The notes under the pieces are model-generated. The model was not told the DNA's origin, did no database searches, and saw only the letters and a list, made by a program, of their open reading frames with translations. A program made the position numbers and the translations under genes. DNA of 64,000 nucleotides from Porphyrobacter sp. (lineage in GTDB: Bacteria; Pseudomonadota; Alphaproteobacteria; Sphingomonadales; Sphingomonadaceae), in the NCBI GenBank assembly GCA_027531395.1, contig JAPZRO010000007.1, positions 152,408 to 216,407 of the forward strand, given 5' to 3'. Position 1 is the stretch's first letter. The number at the start of each line of letters is the position of its first letter. Of the stretch, positions 41,952 to 51,600 are shown one piece after another.

Positions 41952-42383
41952 ATGACCATCCGACTCGACTTCCGCAGCCTGCTTCCTGTGCTGGCGCTGC
42001 CGCTTCTGGCCGCCTGCACCAGCGACCGCGAGCGCCCCAGCGACGCCAATCCCACAGCCGGCGCGCCGCCCGCCATCGTCAAGGGCGAGCCGCAGAGCTG
42101 CATCAACCGCTCGCAAGTGCGCAACACCGTGGTGCGCTCCGATCGCGTGATCGATTTCGAGATGCAGGGCGGCAAGGTCTACCGCAACATCCTCAACGCG
42201 AACTGCCCCGGCCTCGGGATGGACCGCGCGATCACCTACAACACCTCGATCGACCAGTTGTGCTCGCCGCAGATCATCTACGTCCTGCAGAACATCGGCG
42301 GCCAGCCGCGGCAGGGCGCAGGGTGTAGCCTCGGCAAGTTCGTGCCGGTGGAATACGAGCGCAAGGCCAAGGCCGAGAGCTGA
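41952..42383 (+). CDS. DUF6491-type lipoprotein
   Basis: The 143-residue product has a lipoprotein signal (lipobox LLAAC) and a small Cys-containing domain: SCINRSQVRNTVVRSDRVIDFEM, then NCPGLGMDRAITY and GCSLGKFVPV. I recognise this pattern from DUF6491 proteins, whose function is unknown. Four Cys after the lipid Cys could form two disulphides in the periplasm. It has its own short upstream gap after nth and ends six bases before the convergent dctA-like gene. Confidence 0.8.
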   Translation: MTIRLDFRSLLPVLALPLLAACTSDRERPSDANPTAGAPPAIVKGEPQSCINRSQVRNTVVRSDRVIDFEMQGGKVYRNILNANCPGLGMDRAITYNTSIDQLCSPQIIYVLQNIGGQPRQGAGCSLGKFVPVEYERKAKAES

Positions 42384-42389
42384 GCGGCC

Positions 42390-43718
42390 TCAGCCGTCCT
42401 TTTCGAAATTGCTCGGATCGAGCTCCAGCCCCGCGCGGCCATCGGCCGCCGTGTGGGCTGGGGCGTGGGGATGCTCGACGAAATCGGGCTCCGGGGCTTC
42501 CAGCATCCCTTCCCACTTGGTGATCACCGCCGTCGCCACCGCATTGCCGACCACGTTGGTGGCGGTGCGGCCCATGTCGAGGAATTGATCGATCGCCAGG
42601 ATGATCGCCACGCCTTCGACCGGCAGGCCGAACATGGCGAGCGTGCCGGTGATCACCACGAGGCTCGCACGCGGCACCGCGGCAATGCCCTTCGAGGAAA
42701 TCATCAGCGTCAGCAGGATCATGATCTGCGTGCCGATGCTGAGATCGATGCCGTAGGCCTGCGCGATGAAGATCGTCGCGAAGCTCATGTACATCATCGA
42801 GCCGTCGAGATTGAACGAATAGCCCAGCGGCAGCATGAAGCCCGAGATGCGGCGCGGCACGCCGAAGCGGTCGAGCTGTTCGAACAGCTTGGGCAGCGCG
42901 GCTTCCGACGAGGCGGTCGAGAAGGCGATCATCAGCGGCTGGCGGATGTAGCGGATCAGCGCCACCACCCGCTTGCCGAGGAACAGCGCGCCTGCGCCGA
43001 GCAGGATCACCCACAGCAGCACCAGCGAGAAGTAGAATTCGAGCAGCAGGGTGAGATAGGTGCCGAGGATCGCCAGCCCGCTTGCCGCCACGACATTGGC
43101 GAGCGCGCCGAACACCGCGACCGGCGCATAGCGCATGACGTAGCCGGTGACCTGCAGCATCATCTCCGCCAGCGCGTCCGCCCCCTTGACCAGCGCGTGG
43201 CCGCGCTCGCCGATCGCCGAAAGGGCGATGCCGGCGAAGATCGAGAAGACCAGGATCTGGAGGATGTTGTTGGTCGCCAGCGCCTCGACCGCGTTCTTGG
43301 GGAAGATCGAGAGGATGAAGTCGGTCGCCTTCAGCTCCTTGACCTCACCCACCGCCGCGGCGGCTTCGGCGACATCGGGGATCGGCGCGCCGACACCGGG
43401 CTGGAACAGGTTGACCATCAGCAGGCCGAGCCCGATCGACACCAGGCTGGCGGTGATGAACCAGGTCAGCGCGCGCACCCCGATGCGCCCCAGCGCGGCG
43501 CTGTCGCCCATATGGGCGATGCCGACGACGATGGTCGAAAGCACCAGCGGCGCGACCAGCATCTTGATCAGGTTGAGGAAGATGTCCGAGAGCAGCTTGA
43601 ACCACGGCGCGATCGATTCCTTGATCACCGCCGCGTCGACCGTCTGGTTGAGCACCTGGCCGACCACCACGCCGAGCACCATGCCGAGCAGGATGTAGAG
43701 GGTAAGCTTGCGGTCCAT
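42390..43718 (-). CDS. dicarboxylate/amino acid:cation symporter
   Basis: The 442-residue inner-membrane protein belongs to the DAACS family (DctA/GltP). It shows LNLIKMLVAPLVLSTIV, the serine-rich re-entrant loop FSTASSEAALPKLFEQ, the LPLGYSFNLDGSMMY motif of TM7 and the substrate-binding DQFLDMGRTATNVVGN region. These sites bind C4-dicarboxylates or glutamate/aspartate with sodium or protons; the exact substrate cannot be fixed. The C-terminal 35 residues are hydrophilic and His-rich. Confidence 0.93.
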   Translation of the reverse strand: MDRKLTLYILLGMVLGVVVGQVLNQTVDAAVIKESIAPWFKLLSDIFLNLIKMLVAPLVLSTIVVGIAHMGDSAALGRIGVRALTWFITASLVSIGLGLLMVNLFQPGVGAPIPDVAEAAAAVGEVKELKATDFILSIFPKNAVEALATNNILQILVFSIFAGIALSAIGERGHALVKGADALAEMMLQVTGYVMRYAPVAVFGALANVVAASGLAILGTYLTLLLEFYFSLVLLWVILLGAGALFLGKRVVALIRYIRQPLMIAFSTASSEAALPKLFEQLDRFGVPRRISGFMLPLGYSFNLDGSMMYMSFATIFIAQAYGIDLSIGTQIMILLTLMISSKGIAAVPRASLVVITGTLAMFGLPVEGVAIILAIDQFLDMGRTATNVVGNAVATAVITKWEGMLEAPEPDFVEHPHAPAHTAADGRAGLELDPSNFEKDG

Positions 43719-43751
43719 GGTCTCTTCTCTCTCCCGGAAATGTGGTCGGCG

Positions 43752-44903
43752 TTACGCCGCGCCTCCGTCCAGCGCCAGCGCTTGCGCAGCGATGCGGGCA
43801 TAGATCCGCGCCAGCACGGCGAGATCGGGAATGGCGACGGCCTCGTCGCGCTTGTGCATGGTCGCGTTGCACAGGCCGAATTCGATCACCGGACACACCG
43901 CGCGCAGGAACCGCGCGTCCGATGTGCCGCCGGTGGTACTGAGTTCGGGGACGAGGCCGGTCTCGGCCTCCACCGCCGCGCTCACCAGCGCCGAGAAGGC
44001 GCCCGGCTCGGTCAGGAAGGGCTCGCCCGAGATGACCGGGCGCGCGGTGCCGCCGTGCTTTGCGGCAATCGCCATGACCCGTTCGGACAGGCTCTTGCCC
44101 GTATGCAGGTCGTTGAAGCGGATCGAAATGCGCGCCTCGCCCTTGGCGGGGATCACGTTGTGCGCCTTGTTGCCGACATTGATGTCGGTGATCTCGAGGT
44201 TCGAAGGCTGGAACCATGCGGTGCCGGTATCGAGCGTGAGTGCATCGAGCTCGGCAAGGATCGCCACCAGCCGCGGCAGCGGATTGTCGGCAAGGTGCGG
44301 GTAGGCGACGTGGCCCTGCGTGCCCTCGGCAGTGATGAAGATGTTGACCGAGCCGCGCCGCCCGATCTTCACCATGTCTCCCAGCCGGTGGACGCTGGTG
44401 GGCTCGCCGACGAGGCACAGGTCGGGCTGGATGTCCTCGGCCGCCATGTAGTCGATCAGCGCGCGGGTGCCGTGGAGCGCGGGGCCTTCCTCGTCGCCGG
44501 TGATGATGAAGCTGATCGTCCCGGCCTCGGCAGGCACTTCGGCCACGGCGGCGACCATCGCCGCGATCGCCCCCTTCATGTCGACCGCACCGCGCCCGTG
44601 GAGCAGCTCGCCGCGCACCTGCGGCTCGAAGGGGTCGGTGGCCCAGCCCTCGCCCGGCGGAACAACGTCGAGGTGCCCGGCAAAGGCGAAGTGGCGCGAG
44701 CCTTCAGGCCCGTGACGGATCGCGAACAGGTTCTCGACCGGAGCCTCCTCGGAGCCTTCCGCCCCCTCGCCGCGGGTGAAGCGGTGGACGGCAAAACCGA
44801 GCGGCACCAGCATCGCTTCCAGCTCGGCAAACACCGCGCCGGTGGCGGGGGTAACACTCGGGGCGGCAATCAGGCGCTTGGCAAGGTCGAGAACGTCGCT
44901 CAT
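43752..44903 (-). CDS. dapE: succinyl-diaminopimelate desuccinylase
   Basis: DapE hydrolyses N-succinyl-LL-diaminopimelate in lysine and cell-wall synthesis. The 383-residue M20 enzyme has metal ligands in FAGHLDVVPPG and GRGAVDMKG, the catalytic Glu pair in FIITGDEEGPA, the dimerisation-domain NVGNKAHNVIPAKG, and TTGGTSDARF near the C-terminus. The start ATG is 30 bases from the divergent cupin gene. It is 33 bases upstream of the dicarboxylate symporter gene in the same direction. Confidence 0.96.
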   Translation of the reverse strand: MSDVLDLAKRLIAAPSVTPATGAVFAELEAMLVPLGFAVHRFTRGEGAEGSEEAPVENLFAIRHGPEGSRHFAFAGHLDVVPPGEGWATDPFEPQVRGELLHGRGAVDMKGAIAAMVAAVAEVPAEAGTISFIITGDEEGPALHGTRALIDYMAAEDIQPDLCLVGEPTSVHRLGDMVKIGRRGSVNIFITAEGTQGHVAYPHLADNPLPRLVAILAELDALTLDTGTAWFQPSNLEITDINVGNKAHNVIPAKGEARISIRFNDLHTGKSLSERVMAIAAKHGGTARPVISGEPFLTEPGAFSALVSAAVEAETGLVPELSTTGGTSDARFLRAVCPVIEFGLCNATMHKRDEAVAIPDLAVLARIYARIAAQALALDGGAA

Positions 44904-44932
44904 CCTGTGTGGCCTAGCAGGAGTTGCCGAGA

Positions 44933-45400
44933 ATGCCCAAGCTCGATCTTGACGCGATTCCCCAGACCAATGCCACCGGCTACCCGCCGCCCTTCGACGG
45001 GCTGGTGGAGGGGCGCTGGTATCGCCGGCTCGCGCCGGTGGCTGGGCTGACGCTGATGGGCGCGACCCATGTGACGCTGGTGCCGGGCGGCTACTCCTCG
45101 CAGCGCCACTGGCACCGCGGGCAGGACGAGCTGGTGGTGATGATCGCGGGCGAGGCAGTGCTGATCGACGATCACGGCGAGACCTCGGTGCGCGCGGGCG
45201 ACGTGCTCGCCTTCCCGGCGGGCGAGGCCAATGGCCACCACTTGCACAACCGCTCCGATGCGCCATGCGTCTTCGTCGCCATCAGCGCCGGCGCAGGCGA
45301 GGCCGACAGCGGGGTCTATTCCGATATCGACATGGTGTTCGACGCCGAGGGCTATGCCCGCAAGGACGGCACCCGTTACGACGCGCGCCGCACGCCGTGA
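44933..45400 (+). CDS. cupin domain protein
   Basis: The 155-residue protein has one cupin barrel. Motif 1 is visible as YSSQRHWHRGQDELVVMIAGEA (two His and a Glu) and motif 2 as FPAGEANGHHLHNRS, giving a plausible metal site. AGGAG precedes the ATG at 44933. It is coupled by a GTGA overlap to a LysE-type exporter gene, which may hint at an amino-acid-like ligand, but this is only inference. Confidence 0.85.
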   Translation: MPKLDLDAIPQTNATGYPPPFDGLVEGRWYRRLAPVAGLTLMGATHVTLVPGGYSSQRHWHRGQDELVVMIAGEAVLIDDHGETSVRAGDVLAFPAGEANGHHLHNRSDAPCVFVAISAGAGEADSGVYSDIDMVFDAEGYARKDGTRYDARRTP

Positions 45401-46008
45401 TCGATGTCGCCGGATTTGCGCTGGCGGTGCTGCTGGTCGAGCTGACCCCCGGCCCCAACATGGGCTGGCTGGTGACGCTGACGCTGGCCGAGGGACGGCG
45501 TGCGGGGCTCGGGGCGATCACCGGCATCGCCCTCGGCCTCGCGCTCAATGCCGCGCTGAGCGTGCTCGCCGCGAGCTTCATCCTCGCGCAGGATGGCGGG
45601 CTGGCGCAGGCGGTGTCGGTGCTGGCGGCAGCGATGATGGCGTGGCTGGCGTGGGAGGCGTGGCGCGATGCGGGGGTCAGCTCGACAGCCGCAACCCCGC
45701 GCGATGCCACGCAGCGCCATGCGCTCGCGGGGTTCGCCATCAACCTCATCAACCCCAAGTCGGCGCTGTTCTTCATCACCGTGATGCCGCAGTTCGTGGC
45801 CAGCGGGCGACCCGACTTCGGGCAAGGGCTGACGCTGGCGGCGATCAGCGTCTCGATCGCCACGGCGATCCACCTCGCCCTGGTGCTCGGCGCCGAGCAG
45901 GTGCGCCGGGCGCTGATGGTGGAGCGCCGCGCCCGCCGGGTCCGCCGCGCGCTGGCGCTGGCGATGCTGGCGGTGGCGGCATGGTTCCTCGCCAAGGCCT
46001 TCGCCTAG
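45397..46008 (+). CDS. LysE family translocator
   Basis: The 203-residue protein has six hydrophobic segments and the LysE/RhtB signature ELTPGPNMGWLVTLTLAEGRRAG at residues 15-37, plus the later FAINLINPKSALFFITVMPQF. Members export amino acids such as lysine, threonine or homoserine. The GTG start overlaps the cupin stop. The stop overlaps the end of the convergent S1/P1 nuclease gene. Confidence 0.92.
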   Translation: MIDVAGFALAVLLVELTPGPNMGWLVTLTLAEGRRAGLGAITGIALGLALNAALSVLAASFILAQDGGLAQAVSVLAAAMMAWLAWEAWRDAGVSSTAATPRDATQRHALAGFAINLINPKSALFFITVMPQFVASGRPDFGQGLTLAAISVSIATAIHLALVLGAEQVRRALMVERRARRVRRALALAMLAVAAWFLAKAFA

Positions 46009-46895
46009 CGTTCCTCCCGCCGCGGCCGGTCGGGCACCAGCGGCCCCGGCGCGAAGGCGCTTTCGAGCAGATCGGCGATGCGGATGCCGGCCTGCTGCAC
46101 CCGCCGCTTCGCGATCGGCACCCCGCGCACGATGTCCTCCTGACTGAGCGCGGTCTTCATCGGCAGCGGTGCCGAGCACAGATCCTCGGTGTCGAAGGCA
46201 GTGGGATAGACGAAGCCGCGCGCGATCTCCCAGCTCTCGCGGCCCCAGTCGGCCGGCACACCGCCGCCAAGCTCGGCGCGCTCGGCAGGGGTGTAGCGGC
46301 GCGCCACCGGATCGGCGGGATCGCTGATCGCGCGCTCGGCCAGCGGGCCGTCCCAGATCGAGTGCAGGTTCAGCCCCGGCTTGATCCCGTAATCGGCCTC
46401 GCGGTCATTGCCGCCGCGATCCCCGTTGTCGCCCGAGTGGAGCGGCATGTGCACGTCGCCCGCGAAGTGGACCATGAAGGCCAGCGCCTCGAGCCGTACC
46501 GCATCGGGCAGGCGCTCGTCGGCGAGGATGCGGTGCGCGCGCTCGATCTGGGCGGTGACGCAATTGCCGCCCGCGCAGTTGGCGCGCGGGTTGAACGCCT
46601 CGCACACCGGCGCAGTGCGATAGTGCCACGCGGCGGTATAGCCCCAGCGCCAGCCCTCCGCGCGCACGCAATCGGCCCAGACAGCCGCATCCGCGAGGGT
46701 CGTGAGCGGACAATCGGGCGTGCCGAGCGCCTTCTCCGACCGCAGCAGCCGCGCGATCCTCGCGCGCACCTGCGGCGAGACATTGGCCTCGGCGATCTCG
46801 GCAGTCTTGCGGTGGGCATAGGCACCCCATGCCCCCGCCTGAACCGGAGTCAGCAGCAGCCCGATCAGCGCCGCTGCAGCAAGCGCCAGCCTCAC
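46005..46895 (-). CDS. S1/P1-type nuclease
   Basis: These exported zinc enzymes cleave single-stranded DNA or RNA and 3'-nucleotides. The 296-residue product has a signal peptide ending near VQAGA, so the mature protein starts with the conserved zinc-binding Trp (WGAYAHRKTAEIAE). Other zinc ligands are seen in ADAAVWADC, AWHYRT, and FMVHFAGDVHMPLHSGDNGDRGGND, then LNLHSIWD. All three zinc sites appear complete. The GTG start overlaps the stop of the upstream GST gene. Confidence 0.93.
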   Translation of the reverse strand: MRLALAAAALIGLLLTPVQAGAWGAYAHRKTAEIAEANVSPQVRARIARLLRSEKALGTPDCPLTTLADAAVWADCVRAEGWRWGYTAAWHYRTAPVCEAFNPRANCAGGNCVTAQIERAHRILADERLPDAVRLEALAFMVHFAGDVHMPLHSGDNGDRGGNDREADYGIKPGLNLHSIWDGPLAERAISDPADPVARRYTPAERAELGGGVPADWGRESWEIARGFVYPTAFDTEDLCSAPLPMKTALSQEDIVRGVPIAKRRVQQAGIRIADLLESAFAPGPLVPDRPRREER

Positions 46896-47554
46896 CGCAC
46901 CAGCTCGAACTGTTCGATCACCCATTGCTCTTCCTCGGCCGCGCCCGTCCATTCGCGCATCCATTCGTGTTCGGTGATGGCCTCCATATAGGCCTGCGCG
47001 AAGCCCGGAACCCCGATGCCGTAGGTCACAAAGCGCGTCACCACCGGAGCATAGAAGATGTCCGCCGCCCCGAAGGTTCCGAACAGATAGGGCCCACTGC
47101 TGCCGTAGCGCGCGCGGGCTTCGGCCCACAGGGTGAGGATGCGCACGATATCGTGCTTGGTCTGCTCCGACACGCCCGCCAGCTCGGTCCGGCGGCGGAT
47201 GTTCATCGGCAGTTCCTTGCGCAGGCTCTGGTAGGAGGAGTGCATCTCCGCCACCATCGCCCGGGCCATGGCGCGCGCGGTCTCGTCCTTGGGCCAGAAC
47301 CGCTCGCGCCCGACCTTGTCGGCAAGGTATTCCATGATCGCGAGGCTGTCCCACACCACCGCCTCGCCGTCCCACAGGATCGGCACCTTGCCGCTCGACG
47401 GCTGGACCTCGCCCATGTCGTGCTTCAGGCGGTCCCACTCCTCGCCCATGATCGGCACGGTCAGTTCCTCGAAATGGAGGCCCGACTGCTTAACCGCGAG
47501 CCAGCCGCGCAGCGACCAGCTCGAGTAGTTCTTGTTGCCGATGATGATCTTCAT
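46892..47554 (-). CDS. glutathione S-transferase family protein
   Basis: The 220-residue protein has an N-terminal thioredoxin-like domain (MKIIIGNKNYSSWSLRGWLAV, with KVPILWDGEAVVWDSLAIMEYLAD as the glutathione-binding loop) and a helical C-terminal domain (about 90-220). NKNYSSWS is typical of a bacterial GST subgroup of unknown substrate. The reading frame is open upstream to 47767, but the conserved N-terminus starts at 47554. Its stop overlaps the S1/P1 nuclease start. Confidence 0.9.
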   Translation of the reverse strand: MKIIIGNKNYSSWSLRGWLAVKQSGLHFEELTVPIMGEEWDRLKHDMGEVQPSSGKVPILWDGEAVVWDSLAIMEYLADKVGRERFWPKDETARAMARAMVAEMHSSYQSLRKELPMNIRRRTELAGVSEQTKHDIVRILTLWAEARARYGSSGPYLFGTFGAADIFYAPVVTRFVTYGIGVPGFAQAYMEAITEHEWMREWTGAAEEEQWVIEQFELVR

Positions 47555-47844
47555 TGCGCCGCGTGCTCCACCTTGCCGGGCCGATATCGGACCTTCCCCT
47601 AGTCGTTCATCCCGGCGGTGTCGACGCTGAACGGGGAGACAATTGAGACACTGTCCAGAAACGGAAACCGGGCCGGCGAGCAAGCGGGCGACTTCGGCGT
47701 CGAATTGCGCGCGGCTCATCGGGCTGGCCATGGCGCGGAGCACGTTGCGGGTCAGGTAGCGGCGCATGGGAGCAAGGCTGGCAGGCCGGATCGCAGTAGG
47801 AAAACCCTTTCCTCCGGCGCGGCGCGCGCGCTATGCCGAGGCCC

Positions 47845-48264
47845 ATGAGCCTGCCCCCCTTCCACCTCGCCTTTCCCGTCGACGATCTCGCCGCCGCGCG
47901 CGCCTTCTATGGCGAGGCGATGGGCTGCGCCGAGGGGCGGTCGAGCGACGAGTGGATCGATTTCGACTTCCACGGCCACCAGATCGTCGCCCACCTCGCG
48001 CCGGGGCAGGCGGGTGACCGGGCGAACAACCATGTCGACGGCCACGGCGTGCCGGTGCCGCATTTCGGACTGGTGCTGTCGATGCCGGAATGGGAAGCGC
48101 TGGCCGAGCGCCTCCGCGCGGCGGGCACGCAATTCGTGATCGAGCCGACCATCCGCTTCAAAGGCCAGCCGGGCGAACAGGCGACGATGTTCCTGCGCGA
48201 TCCTTCGGGCAATGCGCTCGAGTTCAAGGCCTTTGCCGACATGGGCAAGTTGTTCGCGAAGTAA
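47845..48264 (+). CDS. VOC family (glyoxalase-like) protein
   Basis: The 139-residue protein has paired beta-alpha-beta-beta-beta modules: [22 protein letters not shown] and [23 protein letters not shown], then [15 protein letters not shown]. Metal-ligand candidates are His11, His63 and the C-terminal Glu. Members include dioxygenases, glyoxalases and resistance proteins; this one cannot be assigned. The start may also be the ATG at 47833. Confidence 0.85.
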   Translation: MSLPPFHLAFPVDDLAAARAFYGEAMGCAEGRSSDEWIDFDFHGHQIVAHLAPGQAGDRANNHVDGHGVPVPHFGLVLSMPEWEALAERLRAAGTQFVIEPTIRFKGQPGEQATMFLRDPSGNALEFKAFADMGKLFAK

Positions 48265-48274
48265 TACCAAGGCT

Positions 48275-48293
48275 CGATGAGCTTGACTCATCG
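48275..48293 (+). terminator. hairpin after the VOC gene
   Basis: CGATGAG and CTCATCG are 7-bp arms around CTTGA, ten bases after the stop codon. No clear T-run follows, so it is only a possible terminator. Confidence 0.4.
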
Positions 48294-48550
48294 GGCATTG
48301 GTTAGAGCACTTCCCAGCGCGTAGATAGCGTCAGCATCTTGGTGCGCTGGTAGAACGCCTCCGCGCCAGCGCGCGCCCTTCTCCCGATATCCGCACCACA
48401 ATCCGGCGGGGCCTGCCCCGACCGGTCGCGCCTGCCTGCGCGCCGCGATTCACCCACGCGAACGCGCCAAAGCTCTGAGAACGCTCTCAAGAAAAGAAAT
48501 CTCTGCGAGTGAATATCACCAACAAGAATTTGTAAAAACACGACTTACAG

Positions 48551-48572
48551 AAATTTGATCTGAGTCAAATTT
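48551..48572. promoter_or_regulatory. FNR/FixK-like box upstream of the autotransporter
   Basis: AAATTTGA and TCAAATTT are perfect 8-bp inverted arms around TCTGAG. The core TTGAT-N4-GTCAA fits the box read by the CRP/FNR family (FNR, FnrL, FixK). It lies 36 bases before the -35 element of the candidate promoter, a location suited to activation. Confidence 0.6.
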
Positions 48573-48607
48573 GGAGTTTATGCAAACGTTTTTGTCAAAG
48601 TTCAGTC

Positions 48608-48636
48608 TTGAACAGATACCTTTGGACACATAATTA
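48608..48636 (+). promoter_or_regulatory. candidate sigma-70 promoter of the autotransporter
   Basis: TTGAAC (48608-48613) and TAATTA (48631-48636) are 17 bases apart, close to consensus, and about 60 bases before the start codon. Confidence 0.6.
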
Positions 48637-48697
48637 TGAAGTGGGGATCGATGGGAAGTAGCTCTCTCTTTGAGAGTTACGAAATGGGAGCAAAATC

Positions 48698-51600
48698 ATG
48701 AATCTTTATTCAAAGCGCACTGCGCTTGTCCTTGGCGCGTCTGTTGTCGCAATTTGTCAGGCAATGCCGGCTCTTGCGCAGATGGAAACCACGACGGTTC
48801 CGGGCGTGAGCCTGCCCGGAGTTGCGACCATTCCGGGCGAGACGCCGATCAACAGCGGCGTCACCAGCACCGGCTCGCCGGCCGCGACCGCCAATGTCGA
48901 CAGCGTCGCCAACGGCACCATCGAACAGCTGGTGGCCGGGGAAGAGGGCGGCGCGACGTCGGATTCGGCTTCGCTGACCAATAATGGCAGCACCACCGTC
49001 ACCGCCCGCGCGACCGCGACCAACACCGACGGGCAGGCGATCGCCAACGCCTCGATCACCGATGCGATCAACCAGAACATCGCCGGACCCTTCACCAGTG
49101 TCTCGGCGGCCTTCATCAACAGCGGCACGCTGACCGTCGCCTCCATCGCCAGCGCCACCGGCACCACCAGCCCGGGCGAAGGCGATGCCTTTGGCGCGCG
49201 GGCCACGTCGTCGGCGATCGGCGGGGTCCACCAGGAAGCCGTGATCGAAGGCAACAAGACCGGCACCACCACCGTCACCCATACCAATAGCGGCACCTTC
49301 AACTTCACTTCGACTGCTACGGCCGCAGCCACCGACTCGGCCATTGCCACCTCGGAGATGGAAGAAGCCGTGTTCATGCGCGCGCAGGGCAACGGCAGCG
49401 GCAGCGTGACGGCCACCACCACCTTCACCAACAACGGCACCATGCTGGCCGCATCGAGCGCGACGGCGACCTCGACGGCGGGCGATGCTACCGCGACCGC
49501 CGGGGCCGGGGGCGGCGAGCACGGGCTGATCCACATCCGCAGCGCGGTGAACGGCACCGGCGTGGACGTTGGCAACGCCAGCCTCGTCAACAATGCGGGG
49601 CGCGCAATCACCATCAACGCCTCGTCCAACGCCACCGGCTTCGGCACGGCGACGGCGACCACGCTGGGCGGCGACGGGTTCTCGAGCGAAGAGGACAGCA
49701 AGGGCTCGGTGATCCTCGTTCAGGCGCAGGCGAGCGGCGCGGATGCGGGCACTGCCAACTCGACCATCAGCAATGCCGGGACGATCAGCGCGACCTTCAC
49801 CTCGCGCGCGACCCAGACCGGCACGGTGTCGACCGGTGCCAACGCGACCACGATCTCGAACGGCACGATCCGCCAGGTGGTCGAGGCGGGCGGACCGGAA
49901 AGCTTCGTCGGCCGGGTCGGCACGGCGAGCCTGACCAATGCGGCTGGCGGGACGATTTCGATCCAGCTTTCGGCCATCGCGAACGGCGTCGGCCCCTCGG
50001 GCGCGACCTCGTCGCTCGGCGCGGCGGTGTTGCAGAACGGCGAGATCATCGGTGTCTCGAACGTCAACTTCAACAATGCCGGAACCTTCACCGCAGGCTC
50101 GACCGCCACGGCGACCGGCCCGCAAGCCGGGGCCAATGCGCTGGCCGAGGGCGTGCGGCAGGCGGGCATTTCCGTCGGCGGCTTCAATGCGGCCCTGTCG
50201 AACAGCGGCACCTTCACCGTCGCGGCGACGGCGAATGCCACCTCGACCCCAGCCGGTTCGGCCCAGTCGATCGCTGATGCGACCGGCTACCGCATCATCA
50301 GCGAGCCGCTCGCCCTCAATGTCTCGAACAGCGGCACCTTCACCGTCAACTCCACCGCGACCAGCAACGGCACCGCCGAAGCGACCGCGCGGGGCATGGT
50401 GATCCTTGCCAATATCGATCCCACCACCCTGCCGCCCGAGGAAGGCGGCGGCGGCCATGGCGGCGGTGGCGGCAGCGGCGGAACCGGCGGTCATGGTGGC
50501 GGCGAGACTCCTCCCGCAGCCGCGCCACTCGACTTCGCCGACACCCCGCCGGCCGAGGAGGAACCCGAGGATCCGTGGGAAGGCTGGACCAACCGCATCA
50601 GCGGCTCCATCACCAACAGCGGCACGCTGGCGGTGAACGCCACCGCCACCGGCGCGGCCGGTTCGGGCAACTCCCAGGCCAGTGCCACCGGCGTGACCTT
50701 CGAATCCGCGGTCAACACGGCGACCTTCACCAACTCGGGCACGATCCGCGCCACCGCCATCACCAATGGTGGCAGCGCCGACGCGACCGGCATTCTGGTG
50801 CGCGACTTCACCATCTCGCCGGTGGTGCCGGGCTCGACTGACCGGATGACGATTGTCAATGCCGGCGGCACGATCATCGCCCGGATCAGCACCAATGGCG
50901 GGACCACCTTCCAGCACGGCATGGCGATCAACACCCGCTTCGCACCGAACCCGGTGGACATCCGCTTCACCGGCACCAGCAACGTCTATGGCAACATGCT
51001 GCTGAGCGACGCTGACACGGTGACCATCGCCAGCGGGGTCACCACGTTCGACGGGGTGGTCAATCCCGCCCTTGCGGTGACGATGGACGTCGAGACGGCC
51101 GGAACAACCCCGATCCCGACCAATTTCGGGGCCTTCACCGTGGCGAACGGGGCGACGCTCTATCTGGTCGACAATGCGCTCGGCAATGCCAGCTATGACG
51201 GGGCGGCGCGGGTCAACGTCAACACCTTCACGCTGGCCAGCGGCAGCACGCTGCAATTGCAGATGCCGAGCCTGCTGGTGGATTCGCCGCAGGCCTCCTA
51301 CCCGCGGATCACCGCCAACACCGCGACGCTGACGGGTGCCAATCTGGTGCTGCAGCTGAACACCCCGAACGGGCTCTACGCCAATCAATACACGTTCAAC
51401 GACGTGATCGACGCGCAGACCCGCAACGGCCAGTTCGGCAGTGTCACCACCAACACCGGCTCGGTGCTACTCAATCCGGTGGCGGTCTATGACGCCAATG
51501 CCAATGTCGACATCACGCTGACCCGCGTGGCGTTTGATGCGGTGGCCGGGCTGACGCCCAATCAGGCTGCCGTCGGCGGGGCGCTGCAGGCGGTCTACTC

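Larger units (their letters stand above)
48265..48697 (+). other. 433-base gene-free region, leader of the autotransporter gene
   Basis: It holds a hairpin after the VOC gene, an FNR/FixK-like palindrome, a good sigma-70 promoter and a short CTCTC-TTT-GAGAG hairpin in the untranslated leader (48664-48676). The right half is much more AT-rich than the rest of the window. I see no convincing gene in it. Confidence 0.6.

Noticed and set aside
42453..45050. An 865-codon plus-strand frame opposite the dicarboxylate symporter and dapE
   Set aside because: Both opposing genes have complete catalytic or transport motifs; the frame is His/Arg/Asp-rich, as expected for an antisense shadow.
47555..47767. 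A 71-codon N-terminal extension of the GST gene or a small separate gene
   Set aside because: The GST family N-terminus begins at 47554, and the upstream residues show no similarity to GST proteins; the first 45 residues look protein-like but are too little to call.
48302..48541. A 79-codon minus-strand frame in the leader region upstream of the autotransporter
   Set aside because: No ribosome site, no recognisable domain and an unusual composition; a decayed gene end is possible but cannot be supported.
48710..51388. An 892-codon open frame antisense to the autotransporter
   Set aside because: It is the shadow of a clear autotransporter gene with signal peptide and barrel; its own translation is Arg/Gly-rich without recognisable features.
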